DNA of 64,000 bases from positions 186,001 to 250,000 of the forward strand of contig NZ_FNZM01000010.1 in the NCBI RefSeq assembly GCF_900109265.1, given 5' to 3'. Origin of the DNA: Paraburkholderia tropica (GTDB lineage: Bacteria > Pseudomonadota > Gammaproteobacteria > Burkholderiales > Burkholderiaceae). Both the position numbers and the translations under genes were made by a program. Below, one piece after another: positions 8,757 to 17,831 of the stretch (position 1 is the stretch's first letter; each line of letters opens with the position of its first letter). The notes under the pieces are model-generated. The model saw only the letters and a program-made list of their open reading frames with translations, made no database searches and was not told the DNA's origin.

Positions 8757-9548
8757 TTACTCGCCGAGATTCGCCATTCCGCCAACGACGGCGTTGAAGC
8801 CCGCATCGACATGGACGATTTCCGCCGTCACGCCGCCCGCCAGATCGGAGAGCAGGAACGCGGCCGTATTGCCGACCTGTTCGATCGTCACGTTGCGTTG
8901 CAGCGGTGCATTGTGCTCGACGAAGTCGAGAATCTTGCCGAAGCTCTTGATGCCCGCAGCGGCGAGCGTCTTGATCGGGCCGGCCGAGATGCCGTTCACG
9001 CGCACGCCCTTTGCACCCAGCGACACCGCGAGGTAACGCACGCTCGCTTCGAGCGACGCTTTGGCGAGACCCATTGTGTTGTAGTTCGGGATCGCGCGTT
9101 CGGCGCCCAGGTAGGTGAGGGTGAGCAGCGACGCGTTGTCGGCGAGCATCGGCTGCGCGGCTTTGGCGAGCGCGGGGAAGCTGTACGCCGAGATGTCGTG
9201 CGCGATGCGGAAGTTCTCGCGCGTCATGCCGTCGAGGAAGTTGCCCGCGATGGCTTCGCGCGGCGCGAAACCGATCGAGTGCACGAGGCCGTCGAGCGTG
9301 TCCCAGCGCTGCTTGAGGTCGGTGAACAGCGCCTCGATCTGCGCGTCGTCGGCGACATCGCAGGGGAACACCAGGTTGCTGCCGAATTCCTGAGCGAATT
9401 CCGTGATGCGGTCCTTGAAGCGATCGCCGACATACGTGAACGCGAGTTCTGCGCCTTCGCGCTTGCACGCCTGCGCAATGCCGTAAGCGATCGATCGGTT
9501 CGACAGCAAGCCGGTCAACAGGATGCGTTTGCCAGCGAGGAAGCCCAT
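8757..9548 (-). CDS. fabI: Enoyl-[acyl-carrier-protein] reductase (NADH)
   Basis: Last reductive step of each fatty-acid elongation cycle; the target class of triclosan-type inhibitors. The 263-aa product has the FabI start GFLAGKRILLTGLLSNRSIAYG with its modified Rossmann nucleotide site. Catalytic Tyr146 and Tyr156 and Lys163 are present (TYLGAERAIPNYNTMGLAK), with the Y-x6-K spacing characteristic of FabI. RVNGISAGPIKTLAA is the conserved loop after the active site. It is divergent from the yej-type operon, with about 110 bases between starts, and a terminator lies after its stop. Functionally it complements accA in the same window. Confidence 0.96.
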   Translation of the reverse strand: MGFLAGKRILLTGLLSNRSIAYGIAQACKREGAELAFTYVGDRFKDRITEFAQEFGSNLVFPCDVADDAQIEALFTDLKQRWDTLDGLVHSIGFAPREAIAGNFLDGMTRENFRIAHDISAYSFPALAKAAQPMLADNASLLTLTYLGAERAIPNYNTMGLAKASLEASVRYLAVSLGAKGVRVNGISAGPIKTLAAAGIKSFGKILDFVEHNAPLQRNVTIEQVGNTAAFLLSDLAGGVTAEIVHVDAGFNAVVGGMANLGE

Positions 9549-9657
9549 GAATTCTCCTAAATCAGGTCAATGCGCCGGGCGCCGGACGAGGCGGCGCCGC
9601 GCGGTTTGGGTAGAATTCTCTCACAATTGACTTGGCACCCCGGACAAATCCCTTTCT

Positions 9658-11601
9658 ATGACGACAGGTACGCGAGGCAGGCAAACGCGCGTGGCGCGTG
9701 GGGCAAATCATCCTGCCTGGCGGCACGGCTGGCGATCTACGCTGGCGGGCGTCGCCGCGATGCTGACCGTGTGCTTCGCGGCCATGCCGCAGGCGCACGC
9801 GGTCTATGCGATCGCGCAGTATGGCGAGCCGAAGTATCCGGCCGACTTCAAGCACTTCGATTACGTGAACCCGGACGCGCCGCGAGGCGGCACGCTCGTG
9901 CTCGCGAATCCCGACCGACTGACGAGCTTCGACAAATTCAATCCGTTCACGCTGCGCGGTAATTCGGCGCCGGGTCTCGGCATGCTGTTCGAGAGCCTCA
10001 CGACGGGCAGCATGGACGAAGTCGCCTCCGCGTACGGTCTGCTCGCCGACGACATTCGCATCGCGCCCGATCGTCTCTCGGTCACGTTTCATCTGAATCC
10101 GCGCGCGCGTTTCTCGAACGGCGACCCCGTCACCGCCGACGACGTGAAGTTCTCGCTCGACACGCTCAAAAGCCGCCAGGCCGCGCCGTCGATGCAGGCG
10201 TATTACAGCGACGTCACGCGCGCCGTGGTGGTCGATCCGGCGACCATCCGCTTCGAGTTCCGCAGCAACAACCGCGAGCTGCCGTTCATCGCGGGCGGCT
10301 TGCCGGTGTTCTCGCACAAGTGGGGGCTGCGCCCGGACGGCAGCCGCATCGCCTTCGACCAGCTTGCGTTCGAGCAGCCGATCGGCAGCGGACCGTACGT
10401 GATCGAGCGCTATTCGAACGGCCGCACCATCACCTATCGGCGCGACCCGAACTACTGGGGCAAGGATCTGCCCGTGCGTATCGGGCAAAACAACTTCGAT
10501 CAGATCGTCTACAAGCTTTATTCCGACGACGTCGCGCGCCTCGAAGCCTTCAAGGCCGGCGAATACGATGCGCTCGTCGAATACGTCGCGCGCAACTGGG
10601 TGCGGCGCGACGTCGGCAAGAAGTTCGACAGCGGCGAACTCATCAAGCGCGAGTTTCCGCAGCATAACGGCACCGGCATGCAGGGCTACGTGATCAACCT
10701 GCGCAAGCCGATGTTCCAGGACGTGCGCGTGCGCCAGGCGCTCGATCTCGCGCTCGATTTTCAGTGGCTCAACCGCATGCTGTTCTACAGCCAGTACAAG
10801 CGCATCGACAGCTGGTTCGTGAACACCGATCTGCAGGCGAAGGGCGCGCCGTCGCCGGGCGAACTCGCGTTGCTCGAACCGTGGCGCAAGCAGCTCGATC
10901 CGGCCGTGTTCGGGCCGCCGCCCGCGCAGCCGAATACCGATCCGCCGGGCTCGCTGCGCGCGAATCTGCTCAAGGCGCGCGAACTGCTCGCGCAGGCCGG
11001 CTGGACCTATCGCAACGGCGCGCTGCGCAACGCGCAAGGTCAGCCTTTCGTGTTCGAGGTGATCGACGATACGGCCGCCTCCGCGCAATGGGCGCCGATC
11101 ATGGCGCAGTACACGCAGGCGCTCGCGCGGCTCGGCATTCGCATCAACTATCGCTCGGTGGATTTCGCGCTGTATCAGAAGCGTCTCGACGATTTCGATT
11201 TCGACATCACGACGATCCGCTTTCCCGACGTGCAGGTGCCGGGCGCGGAGCAGCTCGACCGCTTCGGCAGCAAGGCAGCGGGCGAACCGGGTTCGGGCAA
11301 TCTGATCGGCCTGAAGTCGCCGGCCGTCGACGCGATCCTGAAGGCGATGATGCAGGCGCAGACACGCGAGCAACTGCTCGACGCCACGCACGCGCTCGAC
11401 CGGGTGCTGATGCACGGCTACTATGTGGTCCCGCAGTGGTATAGCGCGACGCATCGCGTGGCCTACAAGAACACGCTCGCGTATCCGTCGAAGCTGCCGC
11501 TGTACTATGGCGCGACCGACTGGATCATCTCGACGTGGTGGCTCAAATCGCCGGCGCCATCGCCAAAGCCATCGTCAACGCCGCCGCAGCCGCAGCACTG
11601 A
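9658..11601 (+). CDS. yejA: ABC peptide importer substrate-binding protein (YejA-like)
   Basis: Periplasmic binding protein of a YejABEF-type importer. The 647-aa product has a long basic N-region, a hydrophobic segment (about 28-42) and a likely signal-peptidase site after AHA (46-48). YGEPKYPADFKHFDYVNPDAP, cut here to its gist (GEPKYP...FDYVNPDAPRGG), is typical of the YejA branch of family 5 binding proteins. SVTFHLNPRARFSNGDPVTADDV is the family-wide signature region (around residues 140-165; NGDPVTADDV visible). The three downstream genes supply both permeases and the double ATPase, so this is a complete operon. In E. coli YejABEF imports peptides including microcin C; the natural ligand here is not shown by sequence. 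Confidence 0.9.
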   Translation: MTTGTRGRQTRVARGANHPAWRHGWRSTLAGVAAMLTVCFAAMPQAHAVYAIAQYGEPKYPADFKHFDYVNPDAPRGGTLVLANPDRLTSFDKFNPFTLRGNSAPGLGMLFESLTTGSMDEVASAYGLLADDIRIAPDRLSVTFHLNPRARFSNGDPVTADDVKFSLDTLKSRQAAPSMQAYYSDVTRAVVVDPATIRFEFRSNNRELPFIAGGLPVFSHKWGLRPDGSRIAFDQLAFEQPIGSGPYVIERYSNGRTITYRRDPNYWGKDLPVRIGQNNFDQIVYKLYSDDVARLEAFKAGEYDALVEYVARNWVRRDVGKKFDSGELIKREFPQHNGTGMQGYVINLRKPMFQDVRVRQALDLALDFQWLNRMLFYSQYKRIDSWFVNTDLQAKGAPSPGELALLEPWRKQLDPAVFGPPPAQPNTDPPGSLRANLLKARELLAQAGWTYRNGALRNAQGQPFVFEVIDDTAASAQWAPIMAQYTQALARLGIRINYRSVDFALYQKRLDDFDFDITTIRFPDVQVPGAEQLDRFGSKAAGEPGSGNLIGLKSPAVDAILKAMMQAQTREQLLDATHALDRVLMHGYYVVPQWYSATHRVAYKNTLAYPSKLPLYYGATDWIISTWWLKSPAPSPKPSSTPPQPQH

Positions 11602-11626
11602 TCCTCTTCGAAGCGAGCACAGAATC

Positions 11627-12664
11627 ATGTGGAGCTACATCGTCAAACGCCTGCTGCTGATGATCCCGACGTTGCTCGGCGTGCTCACGCTGACCTTCGC
11701 CGTGATCCAGTTCGTGCCGGGCGGGCCCGTCGAACAGGCCGTGCGCGATCTGCGCCGCGGCGCGGAGCAGGGCATGCCGTTCGGCATGCGCGCGCACTCG
11801 GGCGTCGACGCGCAGCAGATCGCGCAACTCAAGCAGCTCTACGGTTTCGACAAGCCGCCGCTGCAACGCTATTTCCTGATGCTCGGGCGCTTCGCGCGTT
11901 TCGATCTGGGGCAGAGCTACTTCCATCATCAGAGCGTGTGGAAGCTGATCATTTCGAAGCTGCCGGTGTCGATCAGCATCGGTTTGTGGACCTTCTTTCT
12001 GACCTATCTGATATCGGTGCCGCTGGGCATCGCGAAGGCGGTGCGCAACGGCTCGCGTTTCGATCTGATCACGAGTCTCGTCGTGCTGATCGGTTATGCG
12101 ATTCCAGGTTTCGTGCTGGGCGTGCTGCTGCTCGTGCTGTTCGGCGGCGGCACCTTCCTGCAACTGTTTCCGCTGCGCAATCTCACCTCCGACGACTGGG
12201 ACACGCTCTCGCTCGGCGGCAAGATTCTCGATTACCTCTGGCACATCGCGCTGCCGGTGACGGCTTCGGTGGTCGGCAGTTTCGCCGTGACCACCATGCT
12301 CACGAAGAATGCGTTCCTCGAAGAGATTCGCCGCCAGTACGTGCTGACCGCGCGCGCCAAGGGGCTGTCCGAGCGCACGGTGCTCTGGAAACACGTGTTC
12401 CGCAATGCATTGCTGCCGCTCGTGGTGGGCTTTCCGGCGGCGTTCATCGGCGCGTTCTTCACGGGCAGTCTGCTGATCGAAACGCTGTTTTCGCTCGACG
12501 GCCTCGGCCTGCTGTCGTATGAGTCGGTGGTGCGGCGCGACTATCCGGTCGTGCTCGGCACGCTGTACCTCTTCACGCTGATCGGTCTGCTCACCAAGCT
12601 GATTTCCGATCTTTGCTACGTGTGGGTCGATCCCCGCATTCAATTCGAACAACTGGAGCGCTGA
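11627..12664 (+). CDS. yejB: ABC peptide importer permease (YejB-like)
   Basis: Inner-membrane permease, 345 aa. It starts MWSYIVKRLLLMIPTLLGV, the classic first helix of DppB/OppB-type permeases, followed by FVPGGPVEQAV. About six membrane segments are visible, and the cytoplasmic coupling (EAA) loop is YVLTARAKGLSERTVLWKH near residue 240. The ATG at 11627 was chosen because the frame upstream overlaps yejA and reads non-hydrophobic. It ends one base before the TTG start of the next permease, so the pair is translationally coupled. Confidence 0.92.
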   Translation: MWSYIVKRLLLMIPTLLGVLTLTFAVIQFVPGGPVEQAVRDLRRGAEQGMPFGMRAHSGVDAQQIAQLKQLYGFDKPPLQRYFLMLGRFARFDLGQSYFHHQSVWKLIISKLPVSISIGLWTFFLTYLISVPLGIAKAVRNGSRFDLITSLVVLIGYAIPGFVLGVLLLVLFGGGTFLQLFPLRNLTSDDWDTLSLGGKILDYLWHIALPVTASVVGSFAVTTMLTKNAFLEEIRRQYVLTARAKGLSERTVLWKHVFRNALLPLVVGFPAAFIGAFFTGSLLIETLFSLDGLGLLSYESVVRRDYPVVLGTLYLFTLIGLLTKLISDLCYVWVDPRIQFEQLER

Positions 12665-12665
12665 G

Positions 12666-13772
12666 TTGAACCGAGTCCGCACCGGCGCCGAATCCGACCT
12701 GCGCACCGAGAGCGTGCGCGCCTTCAAGTCGCCCACGCCCGCACGCCGCGTATGGCTGCGCTTCAAGCAGCAGCGCCTCGGCTACTGGAGCCTGATTATC
12801 TTCGTCGTGGCGTTCGCGGCGAGCCTCGCGGGCCCGCTGTGGTGCAACGACAAACCGATCGTCGTGCGCTACGAAGGGCATCTGTATTTCCCGCTTTTCA
12901 AGGACTATCCGGAGACCGCGTTCGGCGGCGACTTCCCGACGCCCGCCGACTATCTCGATCCGTACGTGCGCCATCGTTTCGATGCGCCGGGCAACTTCGC
13001 GATCTATCCGCCGAACCCGTACTACTACGACACGCTCAATTATTTCTCGAAGGTGCCGAACCCCGCGCCGCCGTCGCGCCAGAACTGGCTTGGCACCGAC
13101 GCAAGCGGACGCGACCTGTTCGCGCGGCTCCTGTACGGCTTCCAGGTGTCGGTGGAATTCGGCCTCGTGCTCACGGCCATCGGCACGGTGCTCGGTGTGC
13201 TGGCGGGCGCGATACAGGGCTATTTCGGCGGCCGCGTCGATATTGTCGGGCAGCGACTGATCGAGATATGGAGCGCGATGCCCGAGCTGTATCTGCTGAT
13301 CATCTTCGCGTCGATCTTCGAGCCGGGCTTCATCCTGCTGATCGTGCTGCTCTCGCTGTTCGGCTGGATCGGCTTGTCCGATTACGTGCGCGCGGAATTC
13401 CTGCGCAACCGCAATCAGGACTACGTGCTCGCCGCGCGTGCGATGGGTTTGTCGAACTGGCAGATCATCTGGCGTCACGTGCTGCCCAACAGTCTCACGC
13501 CCGTCATCACGTTCCTGCCGTTTCGCATGAGCGGCTCGATTCTCGCGCTCACCAGTCTCGACTTTCTGGGCCTCGGCGTGCCGCCGCCCACGCCGAGCCT
13601 CGGCGAACTGCTCGCGCAGGGCAAGGGCAATCTCGACGCCTGGTGGATTTCGATGTCGACGTTCGGCGTGCTCGTCGTCACGCTGCTGCTGCTCACCTTC
13701 ATGGGCGACGCGCTGCGCAACGCGCTCGACACGCGCATCGCCGACGCGATGAAAGCCGGAGGCAATCAGTGA
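12666..13772 (+). CDS. yejE: ABC peptide importer permease (YejE-like)
   Basis: Second permease, 368 aa. The start is TTG at 12666, with GGAGCG about 8 bases upstream; the N-terminus (about 1-40) is cytoplasmic, followed by a first helix (WSLIIFVVAFAASLAGP). A long periplasmic insert with many Tyr/Pro/Asn residues (about 60-135) is typical of YejE rather than DppC. WLGTDASGRDLFARLLYG precedes the core and YVLAARAMGLSNWQIIWRH is the coupling loop. Its stop overlaps the GTG start of the ATPase gene (GTGA). Confidence 0.92.
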   Translation: MNRVRTGAESDLRTESVRAFKSPTPARRVWLRFKQQRLGYWSLIIFVVAFAASLAGPLWCNDKPIVVRYEGHLYFPLFKDYPETAFGGDFPTPADYLDPYVRHRFDAPGNFAIYPPNPYYYDTLNYFSKVPNPAPPSRQNWLGTDASGRDLFARLLYGFQVSVEFGLVLTAIGTVLGVLAGAIQGYFGGRVDIVGQRLIEIWSAMPELYLLIIFASIFEPGFILLIVLLSLFGWIGLSDYVRAEFLRNRNQDYVLAARAMGLSNWQIIWRHVLPNSLTPVITFLPFRMSGSILALTSLDFLGLGVPPPTPSLGELLAQGKGNLDAWWISMSTFGVLVVTLLLLTFMGDALRNALDTRIADAMKAGGNQ

Positions 13773-15388
13773 GCGCCATGCCTCAAGACATCCCCGCGCC
13801 GCTGCTCTCGATCGAGCATCTGAGCGTGCGCTTCGGCGACACGCTGGCGGTCGACGACATCGCGCTGGCGATCGGGCGCGGCGAGCGTGTGGCGCTCGTC
13901 GGCGAATCGGGTTCGGGCAAGACGGTGACGGCGCTCGCGATCCTGCGTTTGCTGAGCGACGCGCGGATCGACGGCACGATCCGCTTCGACGGCGAAGACC
14001 TCGTTGCGAAGAGCGAACGCGAGATGCGCGGCCTGCGCGGCAACGACATCGCGATGATCTTCCAGGAGCCGATGACCGCGCTCAATCCGCTCTATACGAT
14101 CGGCGAGCAGATCGCGGAAACCATCGTGCTGCACGACGGCGTGACGAAGAAGGAAGCCTACGAGCAGGCCGTGGGGCTGCTGGAGCGCACGGGCATTCCC
14201 GAGCCGCGCCGGCGCCTGTTCAACTATCCGCATCAACTGTCGGGCGGCCAGCGTCAGCGCGTGATGATCGCGATGGCGCTCGCGTGCCGTCCGCGTCTGC
14301 TGCTCGCCGACGAACCGACCACGGCGCTCGACGTGACCATTCGCGGTCAGATCGTCGAGTTGCTGCTCGAATTGCAGCGCGAGGAGGCGGCGCGGCGCGG
14401 CATGTCGGTGCTGCTGATCACGCACGACCTGAACCTCGTGCGCCGCTTCGCGCAACGCGTGGCGGTGATGGAGAAGGGCAAGCTCGTGGAGACGGGCGCG
14501 GTCGAGCAGATTTTCGAGGCGCCGAAGCATCCGTACACGCAGCGCCTGATCGCGAGCCGGCCCGAGCGCAACGTGCTGCCCGTTTTGCCGATCGCGCCGG
14601 TGCTGCTTGAAGCGAAGCAGGTGAGCGTCGATTTCGCCACGAAATTGCCGGGGTTCAAGGGCTGGTTCGAGCGCGGCCGGTTCCGTGCGGTGAACGACGC
14701 GAGCGTCTCGGTGCGCCAGGGCGAGACGCTGGGCATTGTCGGCGAGTCGGGGTCCGGTAAATCGACGCTCGCACTGGCGATGCTGGGATTGCAGCGCACG
14801 GCGGCGGGCGCGGTCGAGTTCCAGGGGCGCGCGCTCGCGAGTTATCAGGGCCGCGACAAGCTCGGTTTGCGTTCGCATCTGCAGGTGGTCTTTCAGGACC
14901 CGTTCAGTTCGCTTTCGCCGCGCCAGACCGTGGAGCGCATCGTGGGGGAGGGGCTCGCGCTGCATCGCGCCGATCTTTCCGCCGAGGAGCGCCGCAAGCG
15001 CATCGTGGGCGTACTGCGCGAAGTGGGGCTCGACCGCACGGCGCTGCAACGCTATCCGCACGAGTTTTCCGGCGGCCAGCGCCAGCGGATCGCGATCGCG
15101 CGCACGCTGGTGCTGGAACCGCGCGTGATCGTGCTCGACGAACCGACCAGCGCGCTCGACGTCTCAATCCAGCAGCAGGTGCTGCGTTTGTTGACCGATC
15201 TGCAACGCAAGTACAACCTGGGCTATGTGTTCATCAGCCACGACCTCGAAGTGATCGGGGCGATGGCGCACCGCGTCGCCGTGATGCAAAACGGGGCCAT
15301 TGTCGAGTCGGGAGATGTAACAAAAATCTTTGACGACCCCATTCATCCTTACACGCGAAAGTTGCTGAAAGCTGCCTTCGATCGCTGA
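13769..15388 (+). CDS. yejF: ABC peptide importer ATPase with two nucleotide-binding domains (YejF-like)
   Basis: A fused ATPase of 539 aa. NBD1 has Walker A GESGSGKT (about 46-53), signature LSGGQRQRVMIA and Walker B LLLADEPTTALD. NBD2 has Walker A GESGSGKS, signature FSGGQRQRIAIA and VIVLDEPTSALD. Both carry the oligopeptide-type C-terminal extension (HPYTQRL, HPYTRKL). I chose GTG at 13769 because GGAGG at 13758-13762 sits exactly 6 bases upstream and the start overlaps the yejE stop; ATG at 13778 is the alternative. The arrangement completes a binding protein/permease/permease/ATPase operon. Confidence 0.93.
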   Translation: MSAMPQDIPAPLLSIEHLSVRFGDTLAVDDIALAIGRGERVALVGESGSGKTVTALAILRLLSDARIDGTIRFDGEDLVAKSEREMRGLRGNDIAMIFQEPMTALNPLYTIGEQIAETIVLHDGVTKKEAYEQAVGLLERTGIPEPRRRLFNYPHQLSGGQRQRVMIAMALACRPRLLLADEPTTALDVTIRGQIVELLLELQREEAARRGMSVLLITHDLNLVRRFAQRVAVMEKGKLVETGAVEQIFEAPKHPYTQRLIASRPERNVLPVLPIAPVLLEAKQVSVDFATKLPGFKGWFERGRFRAVNDASVSVRQGETLGIVGESGSGKSTLALAMLGLQRTAAGAVEFQGRALASYQGRDKLGLRSHLQVVFQDPFSSLSPRQTVERIVGEGLALHRADLSAEERRKRIVGVLREVGLDRTALQRYPHEFSGGQRQRIAIARTLVLEPRVIVLDEPTSALDVSIQQQVLRLLTDLQRKYNLGYVFISHDLEVIGAMAHRVAVMQNGAIVESGDVTKIFDDPIHPYTRKLLKAAFDR

Positions 15389-15467
15389 ACGTTCGAAGAA
15401 CTTTAGGGGGAATTTTGGTGAAATTCACCAATGAGGTGCGCATCGCGATTGTATTTTTCTATAAGTT

Positions 15468-15496
15468 TTGACACACAAATACTTACTGGCTAGTAT
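15468..15496 (+). promoter_or_regulatory. Sigma70 promoter for the NlpC/P60 gene
   Basis: TTGACA at 15468-15473, a 17-base spacer, TAGTAT at 15491-15496. The gene starts 53 bases downstream. It gives the endopeptidase its own promoter, separate from the yej operon. Upstream, TTGGTGA/TCACCAA (15415-15431) forms a small hairpin without a T tail. Confidence 0.8.
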
Positions 15497-15548
15497 CGTC
15501 CAAACTTTTCTTCTAACTCCCTGATTTACGGGCAATTTCTACCGACCC

Positions 15549-16247
15549 ATGCAGCACCGATACTTGACCCAGGCTTGCACGCGCGTCGTCGCCGGGATGT
15601 TCATCGGCGTCCTGATGGCAGCAGCTCCCGGCGCGTTCGCCGACGAAGCTAGCAGCTTCAACCAGAATGTCTCATTTTCGCCGAGCAATTCGGCGAATGC
15701 GCAGTCGCTCCCCGCCGTTCAAAACGCTACCCAGACCGCATCGCCGGCTGCCCCGGCTCCGTCCGAAGGCGGCGCGAAGTCGTTCCTTTCCGGCATGGCC
15801 GGCAAAGCGGGCGACGTCGTGGTGGGCGCGCTGAACATGATCGGCGTGCGTTACCGCTGGGGCGGCAACACGCCGGATTCGGGGCTCGATTGCAGCGGTT
15901 TCGTGCGCTACGTGTTCCAGGACACGCTGGGCCTGAACCTGCCGCGCCGCGCCGAGGAAATGAGCCGCGTCGGCGAGAAGGTGAGCATGAGCAACCTCAA
16001 ACCGGGCGACCTCGTGTTCTTCAACACGATGCGCCGCACGTTCTCGCACGTGGGCATCTATATCGGCGACAACAAGTTCGTGCACTCGCCGTCCACCGGC
16101 AGCACGATCCGTGTCGACGATCTGGACGACGGCTATTGGGAAAAGCGTTTCACGGGCGCACGCCGCGTTGAAACGTCGTTCACGCCGGATCAGGCGCAAA
16201 GCCTCAAGCAGCGCGTGAGCGCGCAGTTCGACGGCAGCGGCAACTAA
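15549..16247 (+). CDS. NlpC/P60 (C40) cell-wall endopeptidase
   Basis: Predicted murein peptide hydrolase (gamma-D-glutamyl/meso-DAP type), exported. The 232-aa product has a signal peptide (about 1-31, GAFA/DEAS), an unstructured Ala/Ser/Pro region, then the papain-like domain (about 85-210). Catalytic Cys115 lies in GLDCSGFVRYVF, His167 in SHVGIYIGDNKF, and a third polar residue His179 in FVHSPS. RYRWGGNTPDSG precedes the Cys as in all family members. It lies directly after a peptide importer and carries its own strong promoter; a shared terminator follows. Confidence 0.93.
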   Translation: MQHRYLTQACTRVVAGMFIGVLMAAAPGAFADEASSFNQNVSFSPSNSANAQSLPAVQNATQTASPAAPAPSEGGAKSFLSGMAGKAGDVVVGALNMIGVRYRWGGNTPDSGLDCSGFVRYVFQDTLGLNLPRRAEEMSRVGEKVSMSNLKPGDLVFFNTMRRTFSHVGIYIGDNKFVHSPSTGSTIRVDDLDDGYWEKRFTGARRVETSFTPDQAQSLKQRVSAQFDGSGN

Positions 16248-16292
16248 AGATTGCGTTGGGGTCTGCCGGTCCGCTACTGCGGCATCGGCGCA

Positions 16293-16326
16293 AAAAAAGC
16301 CTGCTTCATACGAAGCAGGCTTTTTT
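16293..16326. terminator. Bidirectional terminator between NlpC/P60 and patatin genes
   Basis: A 9-bp GC stem (GCCTGCTTC 16299-16307, GAAGCAGGC 16312-16320), loop ATAC, six A on the left and six T on the right. It sits between convergent genes and works for both. Confidence 0.92.
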
Positions 16327-16362
16327 GCGTTCTGGCGCTGATGTGGCGCCCGGTTTGGGCGC

Positions 16363-17370
16363 TCAGGCCGCGCGTGCCGCCGCGAGCTTGCGCTCGATTT
16401 CCGCCGCCGCGCGCGCGCCGGCTTCCTCGCCCGCGAGTATCGCGGCGTTGCGCTGCGTGAAGTCGCTGCTCGACATCGCGTTGAGGCTCGGACGGATCAC
16501 CACGTCGGCGTACTTTTCGAGCTCGTAGGTCTTGATCGACTGACCCATGATCGTGAAGGTCTGCATCAGCACGTCGAACTGGCTCAGCGTCGAGGCCGTT
16601 TCCGGGCGCGCCGAGATGTCCACGGCGATCACGAAGTCCGCGCCCATCTTTTTCGCGAACGAGGCCGGCACGGGGCTCACGAGGCCGCCGTCGACGTATT
16701 CGTGGCCGCCGATCTTCACCGGCTCGAAAATCGACGGAATGCTGCACGACGCGCGCACCGCAATGCCGGTGTTGCCGCGCTGGAACAGGATCGGCTGGCC
16801 GGTTTGCAAATCGGTGGAGACCACGCCGAGCGGCTTGGCCATTTTCTCGATCGGGCGGTCGTGCAGCGTCGTGTTCAGGAAGTTCTGCAGCGCGATGCCT
16901 TGCAGAATGCCGCGCGTGCGGAACGGCATGGCCCAGTCGCTGATCGAGGCTTCGTCCATCGTCAGCGCGAGCTTGTTGATCGCGAAACCGTTCAGGCCCG
17001 ACGCGTAGAGCGCCGCGACCACTGAGCCCGCGCTCGTGCCGGTGATCAGATCGACCTGGATGTTGCGCGCCTCGAGTGCCTTGATTACGCCAATGTGCGC
17101 GAAACCGCGCGCAGCGCCGCCGCCTAGCGCGAGACCCACGCGGATCGGGCGCGGATTGCGCGCGACGGGCGGTGGAGCGACCTGCGGCTTGTTCTGCGGC
17201 GTCTCCGTGCCCGTGGTCGTGCAGGCGGCGAGGACGGAGGAGGCGGCCGCGAGCGAGGTGAGCGACGCGAGCGAGAAATGGCGGCGGCTCAGTGACAGCG
17301 AGGCGGCGGGCGCCGCAGACTGCGGCTGATCGAGATCGTTGTGCTGGTCAGGCTTCGAACGGGACTTCAA
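16363..17370 (-). CDS. Patatin-like phospholipase, predicted Tat/lipoprotein
   Basis: Predicted lipid acyl hydrolase, 335 aa. The Ser/Asp dyad is visible: GTSAG (111-115, Ser113) and DGG (227-229, Asp227), with the oxyanion GGGAARG (83-89). The N-terminus has a twin-arginine-like SRRHF (about 28-32), a hydrophobic run and the lipobox VLAAC with Cys50, so export and lipidation are inferred. I chose TTG at 17370 because GGAG lies 8 bases upstream and it gives a sensible signal sequence. Upstream in-frame residues look non-coding. It is divergent from gltX. Confidence 0.88.
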   Translation of the reverse strand: MKSRSKPDQHNDLDQPQSAAPAASLSLSRRHFSLASLTSLAAASSVLAACTTTGTETPQNKPQVAPPPVARNPRPIRVGLALGGGAARGFAHIGVIKALEARNIQVDLITGTSAGSVVAALYASGLNGFAINKLALTMDEASISDWAMPFRTRGILQGIALQNFLNTTLHDRPIEKMAKPLGVVSTDLQTGQPILFQRGNTGIAVRASCSIPSIFEPVKIGGHEYVDGGLVSPVPASFAKKMGADFVIAVDISARPETASTLSQFDVLMQTFTIMGQSIKTYELEKYADVVIRPSLNAMSSSDFTQRNAAILAGEEAGARAAAEIERKLAAARAA

Positions 17371-17831
17371 GCAATTTCTCCAGGCGGCGCGGGCAGGAAC
17401 GTCGAGCGTGTGGCGGGCGCGCCGCATTTTTTCTCGCGGACCGCGGCTGCGGACCGGGCGAAACTGGCGAGGAAGCCAGCGCGCCGACATGATAAGGCAA
17501 AGCAATACGCGATTACGCTTCGTACGTGTAACGCGGCGTGACGTGGCGCGCCATCGCATCAGGTTCTTGCCGGCCGCGGGCCGCGCCCACTCCCGGCAAG
17601 GCCGAAGCCGCTGGCGGCGGGTATAATCCCGTCTCTAATTTTCCCGGTTTTCGTTCGCGTGAGCGCCGTGCGCCGTCGGGCTTTTCCACGAGCCCGCCGC
17701 GCCGCCACGGCCCGCGCCGCGAACCTTCGCCGAGCGCCGCCGACAGAACGCGTGCGCGACGTTGTCCGCCTTTCGCGCAACGCCGCCGCGCCTTCCGCTC
17801 GCCGGCCGGCATCGTCCTCGAGTATTCGCCC
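17371..17831 (+). other. Intergenic region between patatin gene and gltX
   Basis: About 460 bases between divergent genes. TATAAT at 17622-17627 is a perfect -10 on the plus strand and a plausible gltX promoter, with a ~200-base leader, but there is no good -35 at the right distance. The frame of gltX is open back to 17538, yet the upstream residues are Arg/Pro/Ser-rich and unlike the family. Confidence 0.5.
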
